DNA of 64,000 nucleotides from Caulobacter sp048541825 (GCF_048541825.1 NZ_CP183332.1:1054001-1118000), one strand, 5' to 3'. Positions 38,637-48,109 are shown, counted from the stretch's first letter. Notes: generated by a model not told the origin, from the sequence alone. Translations and numbers: made by a program.

Positions 38637-39446
38637 ATGAGCGATGCTTCTTCCTCCCCTCGGTCGGCTCCCCCCTGCGTGATCCTCAACGAGCCGCAGA
38701 TGGCCGAGAACATCGGCGCGGTCGCCCGCGTGATGGCCAATTTCGGTCTGGCCGACCTGCGCCTGGTGCGGCCGCGCGACGGCTGGCCGCAGGAGCGCGC
38801 CTGGCCCTCGGCCTCCGGCGCCGACTGGCCGCTGGACAACGCCAAGGTGTTCGACACCCTGGAGGAGGCTATCGGCGATCTGAAACTGGTGTTCGCCACC
38901 ACGGCCCGCCCGCGCGAGACGCGCCTGCCGGTGCTGACCCCGCGCGAGGCCGCCGCCCAGCTGTCGGACGATGTCGCCCAGGGCCGCGCGGTCGGCCTGC
39001 TGTTCGGCGGCGAACGCGCCGGGCTCGAGACCCACGACATCGCCCTGTGCCAGGGTATTGTCAGCATCCCCATCGACGAGCGCTTCCGCTCGCTGAACCT
39101 GGCCCAGGCCGTGTCGATCACCGCCTATGAGTGGAAGATGACGGTCGATGACCGGCCGTGGGTCAAGTTCGAGCAGAATGTTGACGACCCTGCCGACCAG
39201 TCGTCGTTGCTGGGCCTGTATGGCCAGATGGAAGACGAGCTGGAAAAGGCCGGCTTCTATCATCCGCCGGAAAAGAAGCCCTCTATGGTCCGCAACCTGC
39301 GCGCGCCGCTGGCCCGGGCGCGGCTGACCGAGCAGGAGGTCCGCACCTTCCGGGGCATGGTCACCGCCCTCTCGCGGGGCCGGGGCCGGGTGCTGGCCAA
39401 GCTGGCCGAGAAGGCCAAGGTGGCCAAGGGTGAGGGCGAGGGCTAG
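38637..39446 (+). CDS. trmJ: tRNA (cytidine/uridine-2'-O)-methyltransferase TrmJ
   Basis: 269 residues. SPOUT/TrmH-type motifs: VILNEPQMAENIGAVARVMANFGLADLRLV at the front, GLLFGGERAGLETHDIALC in the middle and IPIDERFRSLNLAQAVSITAYE at the end, which form the trefoil-knot SAM site. TrmJ methylates ribose 2'-O at position 32 of tRNA anticodon loops. The GGAGG is only 2 nt from the ATG, unusually close, so a later start near the conserved VILNEP is possible. Confidence 0.9.
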   Translation: MSDASSSPRSAPPCVILNEPQMAENIGAVARVMANFGLADLRLVRPRDGWPQERAWPSASGADWPLDNAKVFDTLEEAIGDLKLVFATTARPRETRLPVLTPREAAAQLSDDVAQGRAVGLLFGGERAGLETHDIALCQGIVSIPIDERFRSLNLAQAVSITAYEWKMTVDDRPWVKFEQNVDDPADQSSLLGLYGQMEDELEKAGFYHPPEKKPSMVRNLRAPLARARLTEQEVRTFRGMVTALSRGRGRVLAKLAEKAKVAKGEGEG

Positions 39447-39549
39447 GCGCGCGCCGTGACCGGGATCACCGCCGATTGATCCATGTCATGGCCGGGCGCG
39501 CTCGATGGGGCGACGGGTCGGGCCTCAACCCGTGAATGGAGCCTCACCC

Positions 39550-39963
39550 ATGACCCCTGATGCAAGAACCCTGGTCGTGGTGGCCGATGGCCACCGCGCG
39601 CGTCTGCTGGAACAGCCGCGTATCGATGGTCCGCTGCACGATCGTCCCGAATGGCTTTCTGGCCTGAAGGAGCATCACCCCCATTCGCATGGCCCGGTTC
39701 CCCATGAAGGCGATCCGCACGACCTGGCGGAGCGGGCCTTCGTGAAGGACCTCGCCCACCGGCTGGAGGGCGTCGCCCGCGAGCAGCCGTTCAACCAGAT
39801 GATCCTGATCGCCCCGCCCCGCGCCCTGGGCCACCTGCGCGACGCGCTGTCGCCCAGCCTCGCGCAAAAGGTCATCGGCTCCAATCCCCATGAGCGGGTC
39901 GACGCCCCGATCATGACGCTTGAGGATGTGGTTCACGGCGTCCGTCGCGACGCGACGGCCTGA
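39550..39963 (+). CDS. Host-attachment-type protein (PF10116-like)
   Basis: 137 residues from ATG 39550. RTLVVVADGHRARLLEQPRIDGPLHD near the start and MILIAPPRALGHLRDALSPSLAQKVIGSNPHERVDAPIMTLEDVV near the end are the core of the family named for host-cell attachment in agrobacteria. The fold is Rossmann-like and cytosolic, and the real role is unproven. The His-rich middle (KEHHPHSHGPVPHEGDPHD) might bind metal. Confidence 0.85.
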   Translation: MTPDARTLVVVADGHRARLLEQPRIDGPLHDRPEWLSGLKEHHPHSHGPVPHEGDPHDLAERAFVKDLAHRLEGVAREQPFNQMILIAPPRALGHLRDALSPSLAQKVIGSNPHERVDAPIMTLEDVVHGVRRDATA

Positions 39964-39976
39964 CATTCTGTCTGTT

Positions 39977-40014
39977 CCCCTTGGGCCCGGATCCCCGGAT
40001 CTGCGCCCAAGGGG
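39977..40014. terminator. Hairpin after host-attachment-type gene
   Basis: Arms CCCCTTGGGC (39977-39986) and GCCCAAGGGG (40005-40014) with a loop that itself contains CCGGATCCCCGG. No T-run follows, so termination is only probable. Confidence 0.45.
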
Positions 40015-40048
40015 GCTGACGCCCGACCCGCAATGGCGCTAACCTCTC

Positions 40049-40065
40049 TTCAAACAAGCGTTGGG
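40049..40065 (+). promoter_or_regulatory. 17-nt motif shared with 26429-26445, upstream of DUF1254 operon
   Basis: TTCAAACAAGCGTTGGG ends 11 nt before the ATG of the first DUF1254 gene and is identical to the stretch before the monooxygenase-dehydrogenase pair. It probably binds a common regulator; this is inference from identity and position. Confidence 0.5.
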
Positions 40066-40076
40066 GGTGAAGCGTC

Positions 40077-41354
40077 ATGAACCGTCGGGAATTGCTGGCC
40101 CTGGCCGGCGCGCTGGGCTTCGCGCCTGGACTGGCCCTGGCCGCCGAAGATCCGCCGGCGACGATCGCCCGGGACGCCTGGCTGTTCGCCTTGCCCTGGA
40201 TCGAGATGGCCACGACGCGGGCGCGGGTGCTCAAGCGCGGCGCGCAACCCAATCGGATCTATCACCGGCGCAAGCTTTCCGATCACACCGACCGCAGCGT
40301 TACCACGCCCAACAACGACACGCTCTATTCGCTGGCCTGGATCGACCTGACCCAGGGGCCGGTGACCCTGACCATCCCGCCCAGCGGCAAGCGCTATGTC
40401 TCGGCGGCGATCCTCAACATGTTCACCGACAACGATGCGGTGCTGGGCACGCGGGTCAATGGCGGCGAGGGCGGGGTCTTCACGATCGTCGGTCCGGGGC
40501 AGAGCCTTGAGGGCGACAGGGTGGTGCGTGTCCTCACCCCCCACGCCTGGGTCCTGGTGCGCACCCTGGTCGACGGCCCAAACGACATGGCCGCCGCCCG
40601 CGCGGTGCAGAGCGGCTTCAAGGTCAGCGGACCCAAGGCCGCAAAGCCGCCCGCCTATCTGGAACGCGACGCCGAGCCGGAAGCCTATTTCGCCACCGCG
40701 CGGGCCCTGCTGGCCGCAGACCCGCCGCGCGCAGCGGATGCCGCGTTTGTCCAGCGGGCGGCGGGGCTTCTGACCGAAGGCCCCTTCGACGCCGCCGCCC
40801 TGGCGGCCGGGGTCGCCCAGGCCAAGGCGATTGCCCGGGTGGCTTCGGGACGCGTGGCCTTTGTCGGCGGCTGGTCCTATCCCAAGCTCAATCTGGGCTT
40901 TCATGGCGTCGACTATGGCTATCGCGCCATTGTCGCCCTGCAGGGCCTGGGCGCCTTGCCGGTCGCCGAAGCCATGTACATGAAGGCGGGGGGCGACAAC
41001 GACACCGGCCTCTATAACGGCGACGGTCTCTATCGCCTGACCTTGCCGGCCCAACTGCCGCTGGACGGCTTCTGGTCGCTGTCGATGTATGAGGCCACGC
41101 CCGACGGCCAGTACTTCTTCACCGACAACCCCATCGACCGCTATGCCATCGGCGACCGCACGCCGGGCCTGAAGCGCCAGGCCGATGGAACCCTGGATCT
41201 GTGGATCAGCCGGACCGACCCGGGCGGCGATCGCTCCGCTAACTGGCTGCCCGCACCGAGGTTGGGACCGTTCTCGATGACCCTGCGCACCTATCTGCCC
41301 CGGGCCGAGCTGCTGAACGGCCAGTTCCGCTTCGCCCCGATCGTGAAGGTCTAG
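40077..41354 (+). CDS. DUF1254/DUF1214 protein, exported (paralogue 1)
   Basis: 425 residues. MNRRELLALAGALGFAPGLALAAE looks like a Tat-type signal peptide. The DUF1254 part (YHRRKLSDHTDRSVTTPNNDTLYSLAWIDLTQGPVTLTIP) is followed by the DUF1214 part (GFWSLSMYEATPDGQYFFTDNPIDRYAIGDRTPGL). The family is abundant in soil bacteria and its biochemistry is unclear. A second copy follows after 3 bp, then formaldehyde detoxification genes, suggesting a shared transcript. Confidence 0.88.
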   Translation: MNRRELLALAGALGFAPGLALAAEDPPATIARDAWLFALPWIEMATTRARVLKRGAQPNRIYHRRKLSDHTDRSVTTPNNDTLYSLAWIDLTQGPVTLTIPPSGKRYVSAAILNMFTDNDAVLGTRVNGGEGGVFTIVGPGQSLEGDRVVRVLTPHAWVLVRTLVDGPNDMAAARAVQSGFKVSGPKAAKPPAYLERDAEPEAYFATARALLAADPPRAADAAFVQRAAGLLTEGPFDAAALAAGVAQAKAIARVASGRVAFVGGWSYPKLNLGFHGVDYGYRAIVALQGLGALPVAEAMYMKAGGDNDTGLYNGDGLYRLTLPAQLPLDGFWSLSMYEATPDGQYFFTDNPIDRYAIGDRTPGLKRQADGTLDLWISRTDPGGDRSANWLPAPRLGPFSMTLRTYLPRAELLNGQFRFAPIVKV

Positions 41355-41357
41355 ACC

Positions 41358-42602
41358 ATGAGCGACCTGCGCGCCGCCGCCGCCGAGGCGTTCCTCTACA
41401 CCCTGCCGCTGATCGAGATCGCCGCCGTCCGGGCGCGCGGCCTGGCGGTGGGATCGCCGATGAACGCCTTCGCCTCGATGCGGAACCTGGCTGACCATCG
41501 CGCCCGCGCGGTGACGACGCCCAACAACGACACCTTCTACGCCACCGCCCAGCTGGACCTGTCGGAAGGCCCGCTGACCCTGACCGTGCCGGCTGGTGGC
41601 GAGCGCTATGTGTCGCTGCAGTTGATGGACGCCTGGTCCAACAGCTTTGCGGTGCTGGGCACGCGGACCACCGGTCCCGATGGCGGGACCTTCACCTTGG
41701 TCGGGCCGGGCGACGAAGCCGACGTCGGGCCCGGCGTGATCCGTTCGCCCACCCGCCATGTCTGGGCCCTGGCCCGCATTCTGGTGACGGGGCCTGAGGA
41801 TCTGGAGGCCGCTCGCCTCGTTCAGGCCGGCTTCACCGTCCAGGGCCCGGCCGCGCCGCCGGTCGCCGAATATGCCCGCCGCAGCGACGCCTGGCCGGCC
41901 TATTTCGCCAGCGCCGACCTGCTGATGCGCCAGAACGCGCCGCCGGCCAGCGACGTGGCCCTGCTGCGCCGCATCGCGCCGCTAGGTCTCGGGACCGGAC
42001 GGTTCGACCCGACGGCCTTCACCGCCGAGGAAGCCGAGGCGATCGCGGCCGGACTGGAAGACGGCCGCCGCGCGGCGCGCTCGGGCGGCGGACTGTCGGG
42101 CGAGGGCTTCATCGAGGGCTGGGCCTATCCGCGCGCCAAGTTGGGCGACTTTGGGCAGGACTACATGTTGCGCGCCGCCGTCGCCCTGGGCGGTCTGGCG
42201 GCCCTGCCGCTGGTCGAGGCCACCTATCTGCGCGCCGGCCATCAAGGGCAGGGCCTGTTCGACGGGACCCGCAACTGGCGACTGCACATCCCGGCCGACC
42301 GGCCTATTCCGGTCGATTCGTTCTGGTCGCTGAGCCTGTACGAGGCCACGCCCGAGAAGCAGTTCTTCTTCACCGACAACCCGATCAACCGCTATGCCAT
42401 CGGCGACCGCACGCCCGGTCTGGTCTGGAACGCCGACGGCTCGCTGGACCTGTGGATCGGCCATGCCGAGCCGGACGCCGAAAGGGTGAGCAATTGGCTG
42501 CCTGCGCCGGCCGGACCCTTCGCCCTGTTCATGCGCGCTTACCTGCCGCAGCCACAATTGCTAGACGGTGGCTACCGCCTGCCCCCTGTCGAGGAGATCT
42601 GA
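41358..42602 (+). CDS. DUF1254/DUF1214 protein, no signal peptide (paralogue 2)
   Basis: 414 residues, clearly a tandem paralogue of the preceding gene: AVTTPNNDTFYATAQLDLSEGPLTLTVP and SFWSLSLYEATPEKQFFFTDNPINRYAIGDRTPGL align without gaps. It starts directly with MSDLRAAAAEAFLYTLPLIEI and has no export signal, so the two copies probably act in different compartments. Gap to the next gene (GTG) is 3 bp. Confidence 0.88.
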   Translation: MSDLRAAAAEAFLYTLPLIEIAAVRARGLAVGSPMNAFASMRNLADHRARAVTTPNNDTFYATAQLDLSEGPLTLTVPAGGERYVSLQLMDAWSNSFAVLGTRTTGPDGGTFTLVGPGDEADVGPGVIRSPTRHVWALARILVTGPEDLEAARLVQAGFTVQGPAAPPVAEYARRSDAWPAYFASADLLMRQNAPPASDVALLRRIAPLGLGTGRFDPTAFTAEEAEAIAAGLEDGRRAARSGGGLSGEGFIEGWAYPRAKLGDFGQDYMLRAAVALGGLAALPLVEATYLRAGHQGQGLFDGTRNWRLHIPADRPIPVDSFWSLSLYEATPEKQFFFTDNPINRYAIGDRTPGLVWNADGSLDLWIGHAEPDAERVSNWLPAPAGPFALFMRAYLPQPQLLDGGYRLPPVEEI

Positions 42603-42605
42603 GTC

Positions 42606-43715
<1,110 letters not shown>

Positions 43716-43719
43716 TTCC

Positions 43720-44553
43720 ATGACCGTCGAAATCACCGCCACCCACCGCCTGCACGACGGCGCCCTGCGTTACTGCAAGCACGCCAGCGCCAGCACCGGC
43801 ACGCCGATGAAGTTCACGGTGTGGGTTCCCGACGGGGAGGGGCCGTTTCCCTATCTTGTCTGGCTGTCGGGCCTGACCTGCACGGAAGACAACTTCACCA
43901 CCAAGTCGGGCGTCTATGAACACGCCGCGCGGTTCGGGATCGCCATCGTCGCGCCCGACACCTCGCCGCGTGGTGACGGCGTGGCCGATGATCCGGCCTA
44001 TGACCTGGGGCAGGGGGCGGGCTTCTATGTCGACGCCACGCAAGCGCCCTGGGCGCCGCACTTCCAGATGTATTCCTATGTGACCAAGGACCTGCTGGAG
44101 GCCGTCGACGGCGCCTTCTCGCTGGACGCAGGCCGGCGCGGGATCTTCGGCCACTCGATGGGCGGCCACGGGGCCCTGACCATCGCCCTGCGCAACCCTG
44201 ATCTGTTCCAGTCGGTCAGCGCCTTCTCGCCCATCGTCTCGCCGCTGAACTGCCCGTGGGGCGACAAGGCGATGAGCGCCTATCTGGGCGAGGATCGCGC
44301 CGCCTGGCGGGCTCACGACGCCTGCGCCCTGATCGCGGACGGGGCAGGGGCCAGCTTCGACGACATCCTGATCGAACAGGGCCTGGCCGACAGCTTCCTG
44401 GAAAACCAACTGAAGCCCGAACTGATCGAAGCCGCCGCCGCGAAAGCCGGCCGCAAGGTCTCGGTGCGGCGGCAGGAGGGCTACGACCACAGCTATTTCT
44501 TCATCACGTCGTTCATCGGCGAGCACCTGGCCTGGCACGCGCAAAGATTGTAA
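43720..44553 (+). CDS. fghA: S-formylglutathione hydrolase
   Basis: 277 residues from the ATG 4 nt after the dehydrogenase stop. Alpha/beta hydrolase with nucleophile S146 in GHSMGGHGAL. LSGLTCTEDNFTTKSG, APDTSPRG and the late His in YDHSYFF fit the esterase D family. Hydrolyses S-formylglutathione to formate and glutathione, the second step of formaldehyde detoxification. Last gene of the four-gene run. Confidence 0.96.
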   Translation: MTVEITATHRLHDGALRYCKHASASTGTPMKFTVWVPDGEGPFPYLVWLSGLTCTEDNFTTKSGVYEHAARFGIAIVAPDTSPRGDGVADDPAYDLGQGAGFYVDATQAPWAPHFQMYSYVTKDLLEAVDGAFSLDAGRRGIFGHSMGGHGALTIALRNPDLFQSVSAFSPIVSPLNCPWGDKAMSAYLGEDRAAWRAHDACALIADGAGASFDDILIEQGLADSFLENQLKPELIEAAAAKAGRKVSVRRQEGYDHSYFFITSFIGEHLAWHAQRL

Positions 44554-44569
44554 TTTTTTGCGGCGTCCG

Positions 44570-44597
44570 TTGTCACTGACGTGGATTGTGGTAGTCT
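44570..44597 (+). promoter_or_regulatory. Promoter of ParE-type toxin-antitoxin pair
   Basis: TTGTCA (44570-44575) and TAGTCT (44592-44597), 16 bp apart, place the transcription start about at the antitoxin ATG (44604). No Shine-Dalgarno lies before the ATG, so the message may be leaderless. Confidence 0.45.
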
Positions 44598-44603
44598 GCC
44601 ATC

Positions 44604-44783
44604 ATGGTTCCCGAGCCTTCCATCTTCGATGAAATGGATATCGCGTCCGAAGACGCCGCGGACGCCGAAGGTTTGGCTGACATCGCCGCAGGCCGGGTCG
44701 TACCCCATGCCGAGGTCTCGGCCTGGCTTGAGACCTGGGGGACACCAGACGAAAAGCCCATGCCCGCGTCGTGGCTGAAGTAG
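44604..44783 (+). CDS. Small antitoxin of ParE/RelE-type toxin
   Basis: 59 residues: starts MVPEPSIFDEMDIAS and ends in ADIAAGRVVPHAEVSAWLETW plus GTPDEKPMPASWLK. The acidic N-terminus and the 'DIAAGRVVPHAEVSxWLETWG' part are typical of short antitoxins partnered with ParE/RelE toxins in alphaproteobacteria. Its stop lies inside the toxin gene (13-bp overlap), so toxin synthesis is coupled to antitoxin translation. Confidence 0.8.
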   Translation: MVPEPSIFDEMDIASEDAADAEGLADIAAGRVVPHAEVSAWLETWGTPDEKPMPASWLK

Positions 44784-45037
44784 TCTGGTCGCGCCGGGCG
44801 CTTTCCGACCTTTTCGCGATCCGGGCCTATATCGGCCAGTTCAGCCCTCTCGCCGCGCAGCGCATGGCTCGCAGGCTTCGGGTGGCTGGGGACAGTCTTG
44901 TGAACCACCCTGATCGGGGTCGTCTGGTCACAGCCTCGATACGGGAGCTGGTGATCATTTCGCCCTACATCATCCGCTATCAGGTCATGGGCGACAGGGT
45001 GACCGTCATCCGTATCCGGCACGCGGCCCAGTCGTGA
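44771..45037 (+). CDS. ParE/RelE-superfamily toxin
   Basis: 88 residues from a GTG inside the antitoxin gene. AEVVWSRRALSDLFAIRAYIGQFSPLAAQRMARRL, NHPDRGRLV, ELVIISPYIIRYQV and VTVIRIRHAAQS are the ParE-type fold elements. ParE proteins poison gyrase whereas RelE cleave mRNA; the lack of RelE catalytic residues suggests a ParE-type action, but this is not proven by sequence. Confidence 0.88.
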   Translation: MAEVVWSRRALSDLFAIRAYIGQFSPLAAQRMARRLRVAGDSLVNHPDRGRLVTASIRELVIISPYIIRYQVMGDRVTVIRIRHAAQS

Positions 45038-45120
45038 ACTTTCGGTAATTCATCCACGGTTCAGGCGGCGACGCTCATCTGGCTCCACGGTCAAGTTTCG
45101 ACCGGTGGGGACCTATCACC

Positions 45121-45495
45121 ATGAAATTCGCTTCGCTTGCCGCCGTTGTCGCGCTGGCTTTCACCAGCTCGGCCTGTGTGATCATCGACGCCGACGATCA
45201 CCCCGATACCTCGGTCAACATCACCAAGACCGATCTCGAGCCGATCCACGGCGCGACCATCGACAAGGGCGATCTGGTGATCCGAGTGTCATCCAACGGC
45301 TGCACCAACGCCGCCGACTTCGCCGTCGAGAGCAACCGCCGCGACGGCTCGGCGAGCTTCGCCTTCACCCGCAAGCGGCCCGACCTGTGCCGCGCCCTGA
45401 TGGCCGAGGGCGTCGACCTGCGCTTCCCGCTGGACGCCTATGGCGTGGATCGGGGCAGCAAGGTGCGGGTGCGCAATCCGCTCGTGCGGCCCTAG
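45121..45495 (+). CDS. Small exported protein, possible lipoprotein
   Basis: 124 residues. Signal peptide MKFASLAAVVALAFTSSAC with a weak lipobox at C19. The mature part has two further cysteines (SNGCTN, RPDLCRA) and alternating polar/hydrophobic strands (VNITKTDLEPIHGATIDKGDLVIRVSS). No family recognised with confidence. Probably periplasmic or outer-membrane associated. Confidence 0.7.
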   Translation: MKFASLAAVVALAFTSSACVIIDADDHPDTSVNITKTDLEPIHGATIDKGDLVIRVSSNGCTNAADFAVESNRRDGSASFAFTRKRPDLCRALMAEGVDLRFPLDAYGVDRGSKVRVRNPLVRP

Positions 45496-45519
45496 GTGAT
45501 TTCGGAGGCGCAGCGCGAG

Positions 45520-45548
45520 TTGACTCCCCGTCGCCCCTCCGTCATAAA
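45520..45548 (+). promoter_or_regulatory. Likely rpsD promoter
   Basis: TTGACT (45520-45525) and CATAAA (45543-45548) with 17-bp spacing. The predicted start gives a leader of about 120 nt before the rpsD ATG, room for an S4-type autoregulatory structure, though no specific fold was confirmed. Confidence 0.5.
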
Positions 45549-45674
45549 CCGCGCCTTCCCGCCGCCGGCTCGCCGTGTGGCGTGGAATCATATGACGGAC
45601 TGATGCGACGCCGCCGTTGAGATCGCGCCTCTACTAATTGAGGCGCCGGCCCGGATCGAACTGAAGAGCTACAC

Positions 45675-46292
45675 ATGTCCAAGCGCCATAGCGCCAAGTA
45701 CAAGATCGACCGCCGTATGGGCGAAAACCTCTGGGGCCGGCCCAAGTCGCCGGTCAACCAGCGGTCCTACGGCCCCGGCCAGCACGGCCAGCGCCGCAAG
45801 CAGAAGGTTTCCGACTTCGGTCTGCAGCTGCGCGCCAAGCAAAAGCTGAAGGGCTACTACGGCAACCTGACCGAGAAGCAGTTCTCGCGCACCTACGAGG
45901 AAGCCGCCCGCCGCAAGGGCAACACCTCGGAAAACCTCATCTCGCTGCTCGAGTCGCGCCTGGACGCCATCGTCTATCGCGCCAAGTTCGTGCCGACCGT
46001 GTTCGCCGCCCGCCAGTTCGTGAACCACGGCCACGTGACCGTGAACGGCAAGCGCGTCAACATCGCTTCGTACCGCTGCAAGGCCGGCGACGTCATCGCC
46101 GTCCGTGAGCGTTCGCGCAACATGGCCCTGGTGCTGGAAGCCGTCGTCTCGGCCGAACGCGACTTCGCCGAATACATCACCGTCGACGTCAAGGGCCTGT
46201 CGGCCACCTTCGTCCGCGCTCCGGAACTGTCGGAAGTGCCGTACCCGGTGAAGATGGAACCCAACCTCGTCGTCGAATTCTACGCTTCGTAA
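45675..46292 (+). CDS. rpsD: 30S ribosomal protein S4
   Basis: 205 residues. N-terminal zinc-less form (MSKRHSAKYKIDRRMGENLWGRPKSPVNQRSYGPGQHGQRRK) and S4 RNA-binding domain (RLDAIVYRAKFVPTVFAARQFVNHGHVTVNGKRVNIASYRCKAGD). Binds 16S rRNA early in assembly. Stands alone rather than with the alpha operon, as is common in alphaproteobacteria, and has its own terminator. Confidence 0.98.
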   Translation: MSKRHSAKYKIDRRMGENLWGRPKSPVNQRSYGPGQHGQRRKQKVSDFGLQLRAKQKLKGYYGNLTEKQFSRTYEEAARRKGNTSENLISLLESRLDAIVYRAKFVPTVFAARQFVNHGHVTVNGKRVNIASYRCKAGDVIAVRERSRNMALVLEAVVSAERDFAEYITVDVKGLSATFVRAPELSEVPYPVKMEPNLVVEFYAS

Positions 46293-46320
46293 GAAGCCTC
46301 GACCTCGAAGAGATACTTCA

Positions 46321-46350
46321 AAGGCCCCGGAGCGATCCGGGGCCTTTTTT
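46321..46350 (+). terminator. rpsD terminator
   Basis: Perfect stem AAGGCCCCGG / CCGGGGCCTT around AGCGAT, running into TTTTTT. Confidence 0.92.
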
Positions 46351-46431
46351 GTTGCTCGCTGGGGGGCATCACCGCCGCCTCCGAGCGCCCTGTAAGCCCA
46401 GCCGCGACATCCCCAAGAGATGGACGCGCAT

Positions 46432-46986
46432 TCACCCCGCGAATCCGCCCTCATCGAGAAACGCCTGCTCCTCTGGTGTCGTCTCGCGGCCCAGGGCGGC
46501 GTTGCGGTGCGGAAAGCGGCTGAAGCGAGCGATGATGTCGCGATGCTCAAGCGCCCACCGCATGGTGTTCTCGTCGCCGCTGTCGGCCTGCAGGGCGGCG
46601 CACAGCTCGACGCTCAATTCCTGGTCGGCCAGGGCTTCGGAATGCTCGAACGGCAGGTAGAAGAACGGCCGCACCTGCGCGTCGACGGCCTGATCGTGAC
46701 CGTCGGCCAGCGCAGCGCGGGCGAACATGCGGGCCAGGGGATCGGTGGCGAAGGCGTGGGCGGTGTTGCGGTAGAGATTGCGCGGGAACTGGTCCAGCAG
46801 GATCAGGAGGGCCAGTGCGCCTTCGGGGCTCTGCGCCCATGTGTCGTAACGGCGTTGGGCGGCTCTATAGTGGGTTTGCTCGAACCTCAGGGCGATCATG
46901 GAATCGAACGCCGCGTCCTTGGCGAACCATTTCCGGGGACCGGCCGAACGCCAGAAGCCGATAACATCCATGGGGTGAGCGGGCAT
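46432..46986 (-). CDS. DUF924 family protein
   Basis: 184 residues. DVIGFWRSAGPRKWFAKDAAFD, LLILLDQFPRNLYRNTAHAFATDPLARMFAR and RPFFYLPFEHSEALADQE are the core of DUF924, an all-helical TPR-like cytosolic family found from bacteria to plants. Function unknown. Divergent from the RcnB-like gene. Confidence 0.9.
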   Translation of the reverse strand: MPAHPMDVIGFWRSAGPRKWFAKDAAFDSMIALRFEQTHYRAAQRRYDTWAQSPEGALALLILLDQFPRNLYRNTAHAFATDPLARMFARAALADGHDQAVDAQVRPFFYLPFEHSEALADQELSVELCAALQADSGDENTMRWALEHRDIIARFSRFPHRNAALGRETTPEEQAFLDEGGFAG

Positions 46987-47005
46987 CTGAAGTCCTGGGA
47001 TATCC

Positions 47006-47020
47006 GTTCAAACGCGGTTC
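47006..47020. promoter_or_regulatory. GTTC-N7-GTTC direct repeat
   Basis: GTTCAAACGCGGTTC lies between the divergent DUF924 and RcnB-like genes, 71 bp before the latter's ATG. GTTC-N7-GTTC is the alphaproteobacterial LexA box; other response regulators also bind spaced GTTCA repeats. A chance match somewhere in 64 kb is possible, but the promoter location makes it notable. Confidence 0.4.
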
Positions 47021-47090
47021 ATCCGCGACAGCCGATGTTGTTATCAAGGGACAAAGCCGGGGCCGCGCACAAGGCCCCTTGGAGCACGAA

Positions 47091-48086
47091 ATGAAGCGTC
47101 TGATCTCGACCGCCATGGTCTTGTCGCTGCTAGGCGGCGCGGCGGCGGAAGCCGGGTCCGCTGCGGCGGTGGTGGCCCAGCGCGAACAGCGGCAGGACGG
47201 CCCGCGCGGTGATCGCGGTGGCGGCGACCGGGGCGGCGGCCGTCAAGGCGGCGAGCGCCAGGGCGGTCAGGAACAGGGCCAGCCGCGTGGCGACCGTGGC
47301 GACCGTGGCGACCGTGGCGACCGTGGCGACCGTGGCGACCGCGGCGACCGCGGTGGCGGTCGTCCCGACTGGAACGGCGGCGGCGGCGCTCGCCCCGCGC
47401 CCCAGGCGCCGACGCCCCCGCAGGCTTCGACCCCGCCCCAGGCGCAACAGCCGGGCGGCCGGCCCGACTGGGATCGTGGCGACCGTGGTGGTCGCCCGGA
47501 TCGGGGTGGCCCGGATCAAGGGGGCCAGGATCGTGGTCGCCCGGATCGGGGCGGCGAGGATCGGGGCCAGGGTCGTGGCGACCAGGGCCGGCCCGGCGGC
47601 GGTGACAATCGCGGCGGTCAGGACTGGAAGCGTGGCGGTCAGGACCGCAACGGCGGCTGGGATCGCGGCCGTGACGACAGAGGCCGTGACGACCGGGGCC
47701 GTGACGACCGGGGCCGCGAGGGCCGTGGTCGTGACGACAGGGGCGGCTACGACCGTGGCCGGCCGGGGCAGGGCGGGCATTATCGCGACCGCGACCATGG
47801 CCGCTCGCACTATGACCAGCGCCGCTATCGGCCCAGCTTCCGCGCCTCGCAACGCTACCGGGTCGGCGCCTATCGCGCGCCGCGCGGCTGGTATGTCCAT
47901 AGCTGGTCGTTCGGCGACTATCTGCCGGGCGGCTGGTATTCGACCTCGTACTATCTGGACTGGTACCGCTATGGCCTGCCCAACCCGCCCATCGGCTGCG
48001 AATGGGTCCGGGTCGGCGACAACGCCATCCTGGTCGACGTCTGGTCCGGCCAGGTGCTGAGCGTCCAATACGACCTGTTCTGGTAG
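47091..48086 (+). CDS. RcnB-family exported protein with Gly-Asp-Arg-rich repeats
   Basis: 331 residues from ATG 47091 (GGAGC upstream). A signal peptide (about 1-26) is followed by ~200 residues of Gly/Asp/Arg repeats (GDRGDRGDRG..., RGRDDRGRDDRG) interrupted by a Pro/Gln patch. The C-terminal RcnB domain follows (PRGWYVHSWSFGDYLPGGWYS...PNPPIGCEWVRVGDNAILVDVWSGQVLSV). RcnB proteins are periplasmic and in E. coli affect Ni/Co homeostasis; the long charged repeat suggests polyanion or surface binding instead. No metal efflux gene is nearby. Confidence 0.85.
   Translation: MKRLISTAMVLSLLGGAAAEAGSAAAVVAQREQRQDGPRGDRGGGDRGGGRQGGERQGGQEQGQPRGDRGDRGDRGDRGDRGDRGDRGGGRPDWNGGGGARPAPQAPTPPQASTPPQAQQPGGRPDWDRGDRGGRPDRGGPDQGGQDRGRPDRGGEDRGQGRGDQGRPGGGDNRGGQDWKRGGQDRNGGWDRGRDDRGRDDRGRDDRGREGRGRDDRGGYDRGRPGQGGHYRDRDHGRSHYDQRRYRPSFRASQRYRVGAYRAPRGWYVHSWSFGDYLPGGWYSTSYYLDWYRYGLPNPPIGCEWVRVGDNAILVDVWSGQVLSVQYDLFW
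47286..47352 (+). repeat. 9-bp tandem repeats inside the RcnB-like gene
   Basis: About seven head-to-tail copies of CGTGGCGAC (later CGCGGCGAC) encoding the Gly-Asp-Arg tripeptide. The unit is a multiple of three, so copy-number change by slippage keeps the frame. A second array of 15-bp GGCCGTGACGACCGG units lies near 47670-47745. Confidence 0.8.
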
Positions 48087-48109
48087 GGACGTCACTAACC
48101 GAACGACGG

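Noticed and set aside
47130..48095. Long open frames on the minus strand and in another plus frame within the RcnB-like gene
   Set aside because: Gly/Asp/Arg repeat DNA is stop-free in several frames; the alternative translations are Val/Ala/Thr monotonous and have no domain.
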